Part shown: positions 46,501 to 52,638 of the stretch, piece after piece
Layout: each line of letters opens with the position of its first letter
Numbering within the stretch: the stretch's first letter is position 1
Assembly: GCA_051294375.1 (NCBI GenBank)
Contig: CM119266.1
Span: forward strand, 18,648,087-18,712,086
Length of the DNA: 64,000 bases
Reading direction: 5' to 3'
DNA from: Paraspadella gotoi
Taxonomy: Eukaryota > Chaetognatha
Notes under the pieces: model-generated
Told to the model about the DNA's origin: nothing
Seen by the model: only the letters and a program-made list of their open reading frames with translations
The model's database searches: none
Position numbers and translations under genes: made by a program

Positions 46501-49500
46501 TCAAAACAAAAATGATTTATAAAATATTTTTACAAGTACAAAAATGTTATTAGTGCTGAAGTAACAGTTCAGTTTAAGCCCTTGAAAGTGATTTATTGTA
46601 TGTAATTATCCAGTTTTTGGTTAGGAAAAATTATTGTGAATGTTACATTATGTTTATTTTGACATACTCAAGATTTTTGTAGAATGGGAATAATTGACAG
46701 TGATGATAATGATTTCATAAAAAACGATGTAGAAAATGATTGGGAGGAAATTTTGTTTTAATAGACGCTCATTAAGTTGAGCTTGAGGAAACTGCTAAAT
46801 ATTATAAATTTAATATGCAGCTTATGATGTTGGATGCAGAGAATATTTATTACTGTTAAAACTATTTTCCAGCTGACTGCAACTCGATGTATTGTCAATA
46901 TAAATGACTTTTATAAAACCATCTGCATAACCATAAAATTCTTTCAATTAAAACCCTTAAAATCTGATATAATTGTTTTATTTTGAAAATAAAGACATCA
47001 TATAAAACTGCAAGAATTTCTGAATCCAATGAATACAGTAAATGCATTATTTAAAACTTTACCAATTACTGCATTGATTTGTAAAGTAACAGTACGCTTG
47101 AGACACTCTGTAATTAATGCGAAATATTAAGTCTTAATCAAAAATTCTTTTATTAAGTTAGCTAAAAATTTATTTTTTATGAAAATTTAGTCATAGGTTA
47201 ATCATAACAGTTGTTTTAGGATTTTGACCACATTTTTAAATTTTGACATCATTTGACATTATGAAAGTACTACTGGGCTACTGCAAAAATTAAAAAAGAA
47301 AAAATAATTTTTTTGTTTAAAAATGTTTACAGGTACAACCCAGTTCATGATCAAGTATTTGAATTTTGATTCTATGATTTTAAAAGTTTTGCTACGCTTT
47401 AATATACAATAAGTCTTAAAAGGCAAAGTAAAACATTTTATAATTATCTTCAAGTATAACTAGTAATAATTAACTTCATTAAATCCTTAGCAACTTTTTG
47501 AAATTTTATATATTAAGCTAAGTATATCCAATAAAATTATACGTTCAAGTGATAACCGGATATGATGCAGCTGTTGATTTTCTATCTTTTCGTGATGACT
47601 TCTTAGACTTGCTCTCTAAAATTTCATTCAAAGAATTAATTAAGTAAAATAAAAATTCTAAAACACCAAAAATTCTGAAAATCAGCATTCTAAGATTAAT
47701 GAATGAATACCATGGTTTTATTAAAAGTTCCTGTAAAACATTTTGTCAAATTTTGCAATTTAATCAGCAAGTTAAAATTTTTTTGTTTTGTTTTTTTCTT
47801 TATTTAAATGAGCCGTCTTTTAGCTAATTATGATTAAAAATGTATGTGTGACGTGAAACTAAAAGAAAAATTTTAAACATACAAAGAGATCCACGGGTAG
47901 CGATCTCAAATAAATGGTTGCAGCGCCCATACGTGCTATCTGTTGTTCATGATCAAGATTTAATTAGTTAAAAAAGTCTTGTTAATGTTTTGGGTACTTA
48001 TCCTATAAAACTTTTTCATTTCAAATTTTGCGCAGTAAAAACTGATTTTTCAAAACATAAAAAATCTAGTTTTTGATGAATTCTTTAAAACCGACTTCAA
48101 CTTGACTTACACCACTCTTTGCTAGTTTTAATATCTACAATGGCTAAGATGTTAGAAAACTAAAAGCCAGCTAGTAAATAAATTGCAATAAGCAAGGTTT
48201 ACTTTGAATAGCGGAAAGTTAAGGATAAAGCTCAAAAGCTCAATCTCAGAAAATTTGAAAATCGAAAAACTTTAAAATGCTACTGGGTCACTCAAAAAAA
48301 ATAAACATGACTTTTGAATATTTAGCAATATTGATGAAAACTTTATTCAAATTAGTTAATGAGCTGTTAAATTTCTTTTGGGAAGACTAAAGATAGAACC
48401 CTATAACTTATGGGAAAAATATAATTCAGGATCACCTTTATCTTTCTCTTCTTCGGCATTTAAAACTTCCCCCGACAAAACTGTGTCTGAATAAGTAAGT
48501 ATAAAAAACATAAACCAACTATTAAAAAGTTTTTTTCTTTTAAATATAATAACAACGCTTACGTTTTGATTGAGCCATTGACGTTATTGACTGTAGGAAA
48601 AAAATAACAAAATAACAAATGAGGACGGATAATAATTCTCGCGATTATTTCAAATCCGTTCTAATTCCTCCTAAAAGTTATGAAAAATATGTCGTCAGAA
48701 ATAAACAGTTTAGACTTATTAAATCTACAGTAAGGAAAATGCCACAAAAGCCAGCCCCGGTACCCTTGAAGAGTTAACAAGCAGTCCCTGAGCTTCGGAT
48801 CAGGCTGTAACACCGTGTGACAGGCGGGTTAAGCGCCCCGTCCCTCTTAAATGCTAAGCGACCACCGGGCTAGAACCCCGGACCTTTGGGTTGGGAGGCG
48901 AATGACTGGCGAATGAATGGCCGCTGATGAAAAAATAAAATGAAATAATCATAATGATATATAAAATATATATTATATAATTATATACATTCTTTTACAC
49001 AACTTTTAATTTAAAAATTTTGAATTTTCTAACCGCGCGTGCTTTCTCATCTTTACTCTTGACTTGCCGCTTGTGCTTTTTGGAAATTCCTTCATCACGA
49101 TGACGATGTTTTTTTAAAACCCCCACAATCGGTGTCCGGTTACCTGGCAAAAAAGTGTGTTGTACAAAGGGCCTTCAACCCTATCGGAGAGACAGAATAA
49201 CTTATAAATTAATGAATAAACCGTTCATACATTAGTAGTCGATGAGTATCGGATCAGGTTATAACGCCATGCGACAGGTGGGTTAAGCGCCCTTTACTTA
49301 AAGTGTGTCTAAAATTTAGAAATGTTTATAGCTTATTTGGCATCCTGCACAATTGACTTAGGCATAATAAGGTCTTTTGCCCAAATCTCATTGAATTTCG
49401 TTGAACACACTTAGCTCAACTATGAAAGGACTTTTGGATCCACTATGGATAGATGTCACAGATGCTAATTGATAATATAAATGGCCAAAGTAAAAAATAT

Positions 49501-50097
49501 AATCGGGTTATTCCATAGGTCTCTGGGTAGCCTCAAGGTAGCCACTCTTGAAGGATTGGGGAGCTTGTTCAACACTCTCTTTTATTGGGCCAACATAATT
49601 AAATTAATTTAATTCTAGAAAGAACAAACTTTTTAATATTGCAATATGCAAAAAGGATTTTTGTATCATATAATCAACTTATTAAGTGTTGGCGGAAATT
49701 TGCCGGTTCTTCAAATTTTTTTTCTCGATTCATGATCCTACAGCTATATCAGTTCTACATTGAAGTCTTACCGGTTGGAACCCTGTGGCGATGGTCGGGA
49801 CTTGTCATGAACTTCCAAGTCATTGGATCATAATGTATTCGAGGGTCAAGCAAATCTCGACGCATCACATCCTCTTCACAGCTTTGCCCCAATATTTTAG
49901 CCCAGTGACCCTCATTCCATTTGTATTGGTACTGTGAATTTAATTAAACGAAAATTTTCATGAATGAAACTATAGCCCAATACCTATAACTTCAAACTAA
50001 CAAAATTATGATGCGACATTTCCTTCTCTTGTGGTTCATTAACGATTTCTTCCCCCTCCGAAGGTGTTGCAATTTCCAGCGACTGGTTCGATGTCAT
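20822..50097 (-). CDS. FANK1: FANK1-like protein: FN3 domain plus ankyrin repeats, 14 exons
   Basis: Minus-strand exons 50097-50002, 49931-49772, 49143-49034, 48590-48563, 48486-48436, 45359-45246, 29294-29216, 27698-27482, 26978-26878, 26337-26194, 26122-25991, 24362-24224, 23128-22979 and 20938-20822 join in phase into 1638 nt (545 codons and TAA). Residues ~149-270 form one FN3 domain (IKVTHFSIEIQWY, YTLQYKAKDSIRDW, VVENLKPLTAYMFRLRAF). Ankyrin repeats follow to ~500 (MSPLMRAALKD, RRGADPNF, YAIHWAVDSGN, TPLMLATISN, NRGADVMVPNKEGRS). One FN3 followed by ankyrin repeats is the layout of FANK1, a protein of testis and ciliated or spermatogenic cells in mammals, about 345 residues. Here ~150 extra N-terminal residues precede the FN3. 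They may be a true extension or a separate gene, since exon 6 also holds an in-frame ATG at 45381-45379. An inverted partial copy lies in the intron after exon 6. Confidence 0.82.
21282..21645. mobile_element. hAT-type MITE, copy 1
   Basis: A 364-bp element with terminal inverted repeats CAGGGGCGGCGAGAG and CTCTCGCCGCCCCTG. It is flanked by the near-identical 8-mers CTACAACG (21274-21281) and CTTCAACG (21646-21653). An 8-bp duplication and CAGGG(G) ends are typical of hAT elements. The interior is non-coding. A second copy is at 50384-50859. It lies in the last intron of the FANK1-like gene. Confidence 0.85.
21730..22690 (+). mobile_element. Penelope-like element relic: linker, GIY-YIG endonuclease, 3' tail
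   Basis: Open pieces encode ALALNGYPLWAYEKA (the linker seen between reverse transcriptase and endonuclease in Penelope-like elements), AYVGETG (GIY-YIG region) and RGIREAIYIKALEPSLNRD with the conserved Glu, all typical of the Penelope GIY-YIG endonuclease. Frameshifts separate the pieces. A (CT)n tract (22540-22616) and a damaged hammerhead-like tail (22648-22690) follow. No intact reverse transcriptase is present. The part from about 21870 onward is in the left arm of the inverted duplication. Confidence 0.72.
22648..22690 (+). ncRNA. Damaged hammerhead ribozyme motif of Penelope relic
   Basis: It reads AAAGCG, then GTGTGAGG where CTGATGAAGG is expected, then stem II GGCTT..AAGCC, GAAA and CATGTC. 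The CTGATGA core present in the partner copy at 40406-40451 is broken here by a small deletion, so self-cleavage is not expected. Confidence 0.6.
22979..23128 (-). CDS. FANK1: FANK1-like gene exon 13: last ankyrin repeat
   Basis: The acceptor is TTTTTTTAAG and the donor CTTCAA/GTACAT; 50 codons. It encodes LINRGADVMVPNKEGRSVYD, LARALERRG and MLLEEYAKANEKELSELQ, matching the C-terminal repeat and tail of FANK1 proteins. Confidence 0.83.
24224..24362 (-). CDS. FANK1: FANK1-like gene exon 12: ankyrin repeat 4/5
   Basis: The acceptor is TTGGACAG and the donor CTCAG/GTATTT. It encodes IAEVLIRYGAKIDRVDKD and KTPLMLATISNKGLIAQ, ankyrin consensus. The inverted copy has one extra A, causing a frameshift. 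Confidence 0.82.
25238..25960. repeat. Interspersed repeat family D, left-arm copy
   Basis: It is bounded by inverted 11-mers GTCGGATCTGC and GCAGATCCGAC. The interior contains GTCCGTC-type simple repeats, an A-run and AATTACTC(G)TGATTGGATGG-like blocks. Related copies lie at 37148-37864, 30198-30583 and about 42810-43005, with fragments at 23800-24150, 32740-32985 and 38930-39320. It is non-coding. The inverted ends suggest a MITE but no clear target duplication was seen. Confidence 0.6.
25991..26122 (-). CDS. FANK1: FANK1-like gene exon 11: ankyrin repeat 3
   Basis: The acceptor is GCTAACAG and the donor CACAG/GTTGCT. It encodes YDSSHLYAIHWAVDSGNTEL and LDNQGWSPLHR. The AIHWAVDSG and GWSPLHR stretches are typical ankyrin consensus. 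The inverted copy has lost one base in this exon. Confidence 0.82.
26194..26337 (-). CDS. FANK1: FANK1-like gene exon 10: ankyrin repeat 2
   Basis: It encodes MQALMRRGADPNF then AMMVACYSGQLKALKCL, a standard ankyrin loop and helices. The GTTAGA donor gives a residue spacing that matches the ankyrin period; a GTTTTC donor 9 nt downstream would also keep phase. Confidence 0.78.
26878..26978 (-). CDS. FANK1: FANK1-like gene exon 9: ankyrin repeat 1
   Basis: The acceptor is AATTATAG and the donor ATCAA/GTAAAG. It encodes GLIEIMDTGEVNPNAED and MSPLMRAALKDKIK, with the ankyrin signature TPLMxAA-like in PLMRAA. Confidence 0.8.
27482..27698 (-). CDS. FANK1: FANK1-like gene exon 8: end of FN3, start of ankyrin region
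   Basis: The acceptor is AAATTCGAG and the donor CTTAAC/GTGTGT. It encodes YGMSFVVENLKPLTAYMFRL and SLWSETLLVETKRS, strands E to G of the FN3 domain, then DVLQKIALDDLN leading into the first ankyrin repeat. The GTGTGT donor was preferred over GTAATG because it keeps the frame into exon 9 and aligns with the FANK1 family. Confidence 0.8.
28466..28664. repeat. Interspersed repeat family B (SINE-like)
   Basis: An approximately 200-bp unit with GTAACACCGTGTTACAGGCGG, GGCGACCACCGGGCTAGAAC and GGATTTTAGTCCACCATAC landmarks. In reverse it carries GGTTCTAGCCC, close to a Pol III B box, and TGGCCATTGGTG, close to an A box. Other copies are at about 28826-29002, 32425-32624, 34127-34291, 34461-34660, 44868-45063 and 48780-48950, with a fragment at 56075-56095. 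Confidence 0.6.
29216..29294 (-). CDS. FANK1: FANK1-like gene exon 7: FN3 strand C
   Basis: The acceptor is TTGACAG and the donor ACAGG/GTAAGA; 79 nt. It encodes GDSRCLYTLQYKAKDSIRDW. The inverted copy at 33838-33915 is one base shorter and shifts frame after YKAK. Confidence 0.78.
29437..29461. other. Assembly gap (25 N)
   Basis: A 25-N run. The matching place in the inverted arm (about 33702) continues with essentially no missing sequence, so the gap is probably a default-size join rather than real missing DNA. Confidence 0.9.
29520..29609. repeat. (GA)n microsatellite
   Basis: An interrupted GA tract. The mirror (CT)n is at 33571-33639 in the other arm; lengths differ, as expected of slippage. 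Confidence 0.9.
30387..32774. repeat. Spacer of the inverted duplication; directly repeated at 42.8-45.1 kb
   Basis: 30390-32675 matches 42811-45110 in the same orientation with few differences. 32680-32774 matches 30145-30235 directly. The spacer includes a Penelope-like tail fragment (AAGCCGAAACATGTCCG at about 31665), a family C copy (31885-32155) and a family B copy (32425-32624). Open frames here (30724-30942, 31942-32154) recur in the duplicate because of the duplication; no family is recognised. Confidence 0.8.
32775..32799. other. Assembly gap (25 N) at the centre of the inversion
   Basis: Left of the gap the sequence matches 30145-30235 directly. Right of it the sequence is the reverse complement of DNA ending at about 30386. 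Orientation therefore switches exactly at this gap. Confidence 0.92.
33838..40133 (+). pseudogene. FANK1: Inverted partial copy of the FANK1-like gene, frameshifted
   Basis: Plus-strand counterparts of exons 7-13 lie at 33838-33915, 35421-35637, 36139-36239, 36774-36917, 36987-37117, 38739-38878 and 39984-40133. Splice sites are kept, but the 33838 exon lacks one base, the 36139 exon has one gained and one lost base, the 36987 exon lacks one base and the 38739 exon has one extra A. The other exons carry substitutions. There is no counterpart for exons 1-6 or the last exon. The same exons on the minus strand are open. The copy cannot encode the protein. It is either a decayed duplicate or an unpolished alternative haplotype placed in reverse. 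Confidence 0.8.
37148..37864. repeat. Interspersed repeat family D, right-arm copy
   Basis: The same inverted ends GTCGGATCTGC and GCAGATCCGAC and interior as 25238-25960, in mirror orientation. Confidence 0.6.
40406..40451 (-). ncRNA. Hammerhead ribozyme motif (type I, Penelope-like element)
   Basis: The minus strand reads AAAGCG-CTGATGA, stem II GGCTT-GCATT-AAGCC, then GAAA and CATGTC. Cleavage is expected after the GTC (40412). Bases after the site (TGTTT) can pair with AAAGCG before CTGATGA to make stem I with G-U pairs, and ACATGT is self-complementary, as in the short stem III of dimeric Penelope hammerheads. The motif lies at the 3' end of the Penelope relic, where such ribozymes are known. 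Activity is inferred from the intact core. Confidence 0.75.
40410..41262 (-). mobile_element. Penelope-like element relic, right-arm copy
   Basis: Mirror of 21870-22690. It encodes broken pieces of the GIY-YIG endonuclease (REAIYIKALEPSLN on the minus strand) and then a (GA)n tract (40490-40580, as CT on the coding strand) and the hammerhead motif. Frames are broken differently from the left copy. Confidence 0.7.
41263..42310. other. Unique DNA between arm and direct repeat
   Basis: It matches neither arm nor the direct repeat. Overlapping open frames on both strands (41740-41992) lack splice support. Nothing convincing is seen besides the exon at 42311-42510 that follows. Confidence 0.4.
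42311..42510 (-). CDS. Candidate alternative last exon of the FANK1-like locus, or last exon of an overlapping gene
   Basis: The acceptor is AAATTTTCAG and TAA ends at 42311. It encodes GDPGKAIGKVRLEDWKFNPD, then FNESSIPNALNFLILPTL and a tail ending GKTVDEQSA. Its phase (needs one base) fits after exon 5 (48436-48486) or exon 6 (45246-45359). Spliced to exon 5 it would give a protein of about 215 residues without FN3 or ankyrin repeats. The domain is not recognised. Confidence 0.5.
42811..45110. repeat. Direct repeat copy of the inversion spacer
   Basis: Same-orientation match to 30390-32675, including repeats B and C and the Penelope-tail fragment. The left edge starts inside family D sequence (ATGAAATTTTGTGTGCGGG). 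It sits in the intron after FANK1-like exon 6. Confidence 0.85.
45246..45359 (-). CDS. FANK1: FANK1-like gene exon 6: first FN3 strands
   Basis: It encodes SVVGDILCPRLQVIKVTHFS and IEIQWYEFEEEESSEEA, the A and B strands with the core Trp of the FN3 domain. The donor is GCAG/GTGATT, phase 1. The acceptor region reads CAGCAAG with two AGs; only the second keeps the frame. An in-frame ATG at 45381-45379 (MKEFYQQ) could instead start a shorter FANK1 protein. Confidence 0.75.
45890..47425. mobile_element. Foldback element, copy 2
   Basis: The tips at 45890-46020 and 47270-47425 are inverted copies of each other. Shared motifs are ATATACAATAAG, AATCAAAATT, TGATCATGAA and GTAGCCCA. They also match the tips of the 15658-18530 element. 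The interior is AT-rich and includes a family C fragment (46100-46285). No transposase frame was seen. Confidence 0.55.
48436..48486 (-). CDS. FANK1: FANK1-like gene exon 5
   Basis: A 51-nt exon between CTTATTCAG and AAAG/GTGATC, encoding TVLSGEVLNAEEEKDK, acidic. It ends in phase 1, which fits both exon 6 and the alternative last exon at 42311-42510. Confidence 0.55.
48563..48590 (-). CDS. FANK1: FANK1-like gene micro-exon 4
   Basis: A 28-nt exon between TCCTACAG and AAAAC/GTAAGC, encoding SITSMAQSK. Its size and phases fit both neighbours, but a micro-exon found by eye is less secure. Confidence 0.5.
49034..49143 (-). CDS. FANK1: FANK1-like gene exon 3, basic segment
   Basis: The acceptor is TTTTTGCCAG and the donor GCG/GTTAGA. 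It encodes VGVLKKHRHRDEG and SKKHKRQVKSKDEKARA, a dense Lys/Arg/His cluster suggestive of a nuclear or nucleic-acid contact segment (inference). Confidence 0.65.
49772..49931 (-). CDS. FANK1: FANK1-like gene exon 2
   Basis: The acceptor is AAATTCACAG and the donor ACCG/GTAAGA. It encodes YQYKWNEGHWAKILGQ and CEEDVMRRDLLDPRIHYDPM, Trp-rich and compact-looking. I do not recognise the domain. Confidence 0.68.
50002..50097 (-). CDS. FANK1: FANK1-like gene exon 1 with start codon
   Basis: ATG at 50097-50095 opens MTSNQSLEIATPSEGEE, an acidic stretch ending EMSHHNF, and a GTTAGT donor follows in phase 0. I chose this start because it is the first Met of the open frame. Whether these 5' exons belong to the FANK1 transcript or to an overlapping gene is unproven. 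Confidence 0.6.
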
Positions 50098-50383
50098 GGT
50101 TAAATGAATTAAGCCTTTTCAAAAATTAATAGAAAAACCGGTTTTACGTTAGCTTTACTTGAATAGCCTCGATCAAAACACTTCTTTTTTAATGAAAAAA
50201 ATGTCTCTAATCCATGAGTCGCGTTATCAAAGCAGAACGATATTCCTATAAACATTAAGGCTGAAAATTATGGGAATTACGGCTCGGAAATTGGGATTGG
50301 AAACTCTGGTTAAAACTTAGAATACTCAGTGCCAGATCTAGCATAATTTCAGACCGTTAAGCCAGTAAAAAATGATCTGACAT

Positions 50384-50859
50384 CAGGGGCGGCGAGAGAA
50401 ATGGCGGGCCCCTCCACTGGCCCCCTGGCCAGGTTCCCCCCGCTCTCCATAATTTTATTTTTTAGTTTTCGATTACCGACTTTCTGGCTTGAAAATTAGA
50501 GGCTGTGGACACTGGACAGGGCCAAAGGGGCACAGGGCCACAGAGCCACAGGGCCACATTAAAAGTGAAATGGACTATAACCCTGAAACAGTTGGGACAT
50601 TACCAATAAAGGGGCCTTGATGTGACTTAAATAGGGGCCCAACTTGACCCCTAAAGTCTAAAGGGGCCAAGGCATGATCTAAGTTGAATTTGATCAGTTA
50701 AACTATCTGCACAGACTGAACCTTTTTTCATAATCACTCAATTCATTTTTTCCCTTTTTTTTCATATTTTCTTTCATTCTTTTTTCTCTCTTCTGAGGGG
50801 CCCGAGCGGGCCCGGGCCCTTCGCCTGAGGCTAGGGTGTTCCCCCTCTGACCGCCCCTG
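50384..50859. mobile_element. hAT-type MITE, copy 2
   Basis: A 476-bp element starting CAGGGGCGGCGAGAG and ending CCGCCCCTG. Flanking 8-mers are TCTGACAT (50376-50383) and TCTGGCAT (50860-50867). It shares blocks with 21282-21645 in inverted order. An open frame across it (50743-50991) is a by-product of the repeat. It lies just upstream of the FANK1-like first exon. Confidence 0.83.
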
Positions 50860-51282
50860 TCTGGCATATAGCATACAATCTGGCATATTCAAAATGTGAA
50901 AAAATTTAAGGTTTTCCGATCTACAGCATTCGACAAAGTATGAAAAACTCTTACTCTGGCAATATAAATCTGTATTAAATATGATTTTCATCTGAGATGC
51001 TTATGTAGTTCTGTAATACTAGTAATAGAATGTTGAAGCAATTTTACAAGTGCAAAAACATTATGGCGTCGGTTGGTTGGTTGGTCTGTTAAAAAATTAC
51101 TGCTGCGAAACACCTTCGTTTTACAGCTCGTCACTCGTCACTTGAGCAATTCACAAAAGTATTATTTTTTTGGTCTTTTTTTGTTCTTATCTGTCTAAAT
51201 GATTTTTCATAGGCTCTAATAATTATCATTTCTCTTTACTCTCGTAACAGTTTTTAAATTAGCTATAAGAAAGCTTGAAAGC

Positions 51283-51428
51283 AGGCGTGAGGTTTTTCCA
51301 TGCCCCCAAGACGGTTTACGGCCGTAATCACGCTTCCCGGTACCTATTGGTCATGAGCTTATCGTATTACTCAATGAGCCACCGGGTCACGATTAAAGGT
51401 GAACTTGTCGCATGGCCCGACTAGAGTT
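51283..51428 (-). mobile_element. tRNA-derived SINE, copy 2
   Basis: Reverse-strand match to the 17333 copy: CTAGTCGGGCCATG head, GTGACCCGGTGGCTCATTGAG and GCTCATGACC, then GGTACCGGG where the B box has decayed, and GGCATGGAAAAACCTC. Confidence 0.62.
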
Positions 51429-52083
51429 TGTTGTTGTAGTTTTTTGTTGTAATTGTTTGTTGTTGTAGTTAGTTGTATTTGGTTGTTGTCGCGGAAAATG
51501 AATAAAAATAGTTTGTGAGATCAGGAAATTAAAAAAGATGGCTCATGATGGATCATGGAGAAATCTTTCTCGAAAATGTATGACGTTCTCCCTATAAAAC
51601 AGGGCAGTCAACAGTAGAACGCGCAGTGAAATGGCAATGAGATTTGTAAACGCGGATTTTCATATATTACACAAGTTTTGTTTTCTTAACATCTTTGATT
51701 TCTTTTCTCCTCGAATTGAAATGAAATATTTGTTATGCCGCCAATTTCCGTCGCTTTTCCGCCGGTTTTACCGATGATTTTATATTGGTTGTAGAAAATG
51801 AATAAATTTGTCGTTTAAGCATGAAATGATGAATGTTAGTGCTAATTTTCCCTTTCTCACGGTAGCTAACCCAAAATTTTTACTATTGCTAATGCTTTTC
51901 AATCCGCCCATAATGTATTTAAGTGAAATATTAACAAGGTTGTGGAAAGATCTTTTGTCTTTTTATACTGCGAGCCGTTTTTCAGTTCTCACCACCTCAA
52001 TTGGTCTTATGTTTATTCAATAGAAAAGGGCTAAGTTGTTAAGCATCGGGCATTAACTTGTTCCAACATCCGGGTTTCGGTTG

Positions 52084-52240
52084 TCAGTTGAGTTTCGGAT
52101 TCAACGACCGATTAGTAAGACTCTGTTCCTCCCAACATTTTTCGTCTGCTTCTCGTTCAATGACATCCTCGGCCCCTTCTAAATTAGCATAAACTATGGA
52201 ATTTTGCAGGAGACCAACGATGATATCTCCGTCTTTTTTA
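52084..52240 (-). other. Orphan exon-like open segment
   Basis: The minus-strand open frame ends EGAEDVIEREADEKCWEE and SLTNRSLNPKLN with TGA at 52084-52086. Its composition looks coding but no partner exon was found and no family is recognised. It may be chance. Confidence 0.2.
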
Positions 52241-52531
52241 CAGGTAAAAAAGCAAAATTCCCGTAAAATATTTAGAATATTTTTATTGAAGCTTTCCAAA
52301 ATGCTTTATTTATGAGCAATAGATGATTTAAGGCAATGTATCGTAAGTTATACACACTGGGTGTCATTATGAAAATTGGACTGACATTGAACCCAGAAAT
52401 ACTAGATGCCATTAGTGAGATCGGAAAATATCTGATATACGATGAATTGTGATAGTGAGGTATTTAAAATGGGCTTCAATGCTACTTTTGATATTTTTAT
52501 CGTGGATAAATTTTTATTATATATTTTTCAG

Positions 52532-52638
52532 GATAATCAGCAGCAAAGGCAAAACGTCTTCGACAATTTGCGTTCCCCCTTGGAGCAATGTCTAATAGAT
52601 ATTTTACAGAATCCTTCTACTGTGAACCAAAGTAAAGG
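52532..52638 (+). CDS. orb2: CPEB exon a (first recognised)
   Basis: The acceptor is ATATTTTTCAG and the donor AAAGG/GTAAGT. It encodes [19 protein letters not shown] and [10 protein letters not shown]. The phase fits the next exon. Confidence 0.75.
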
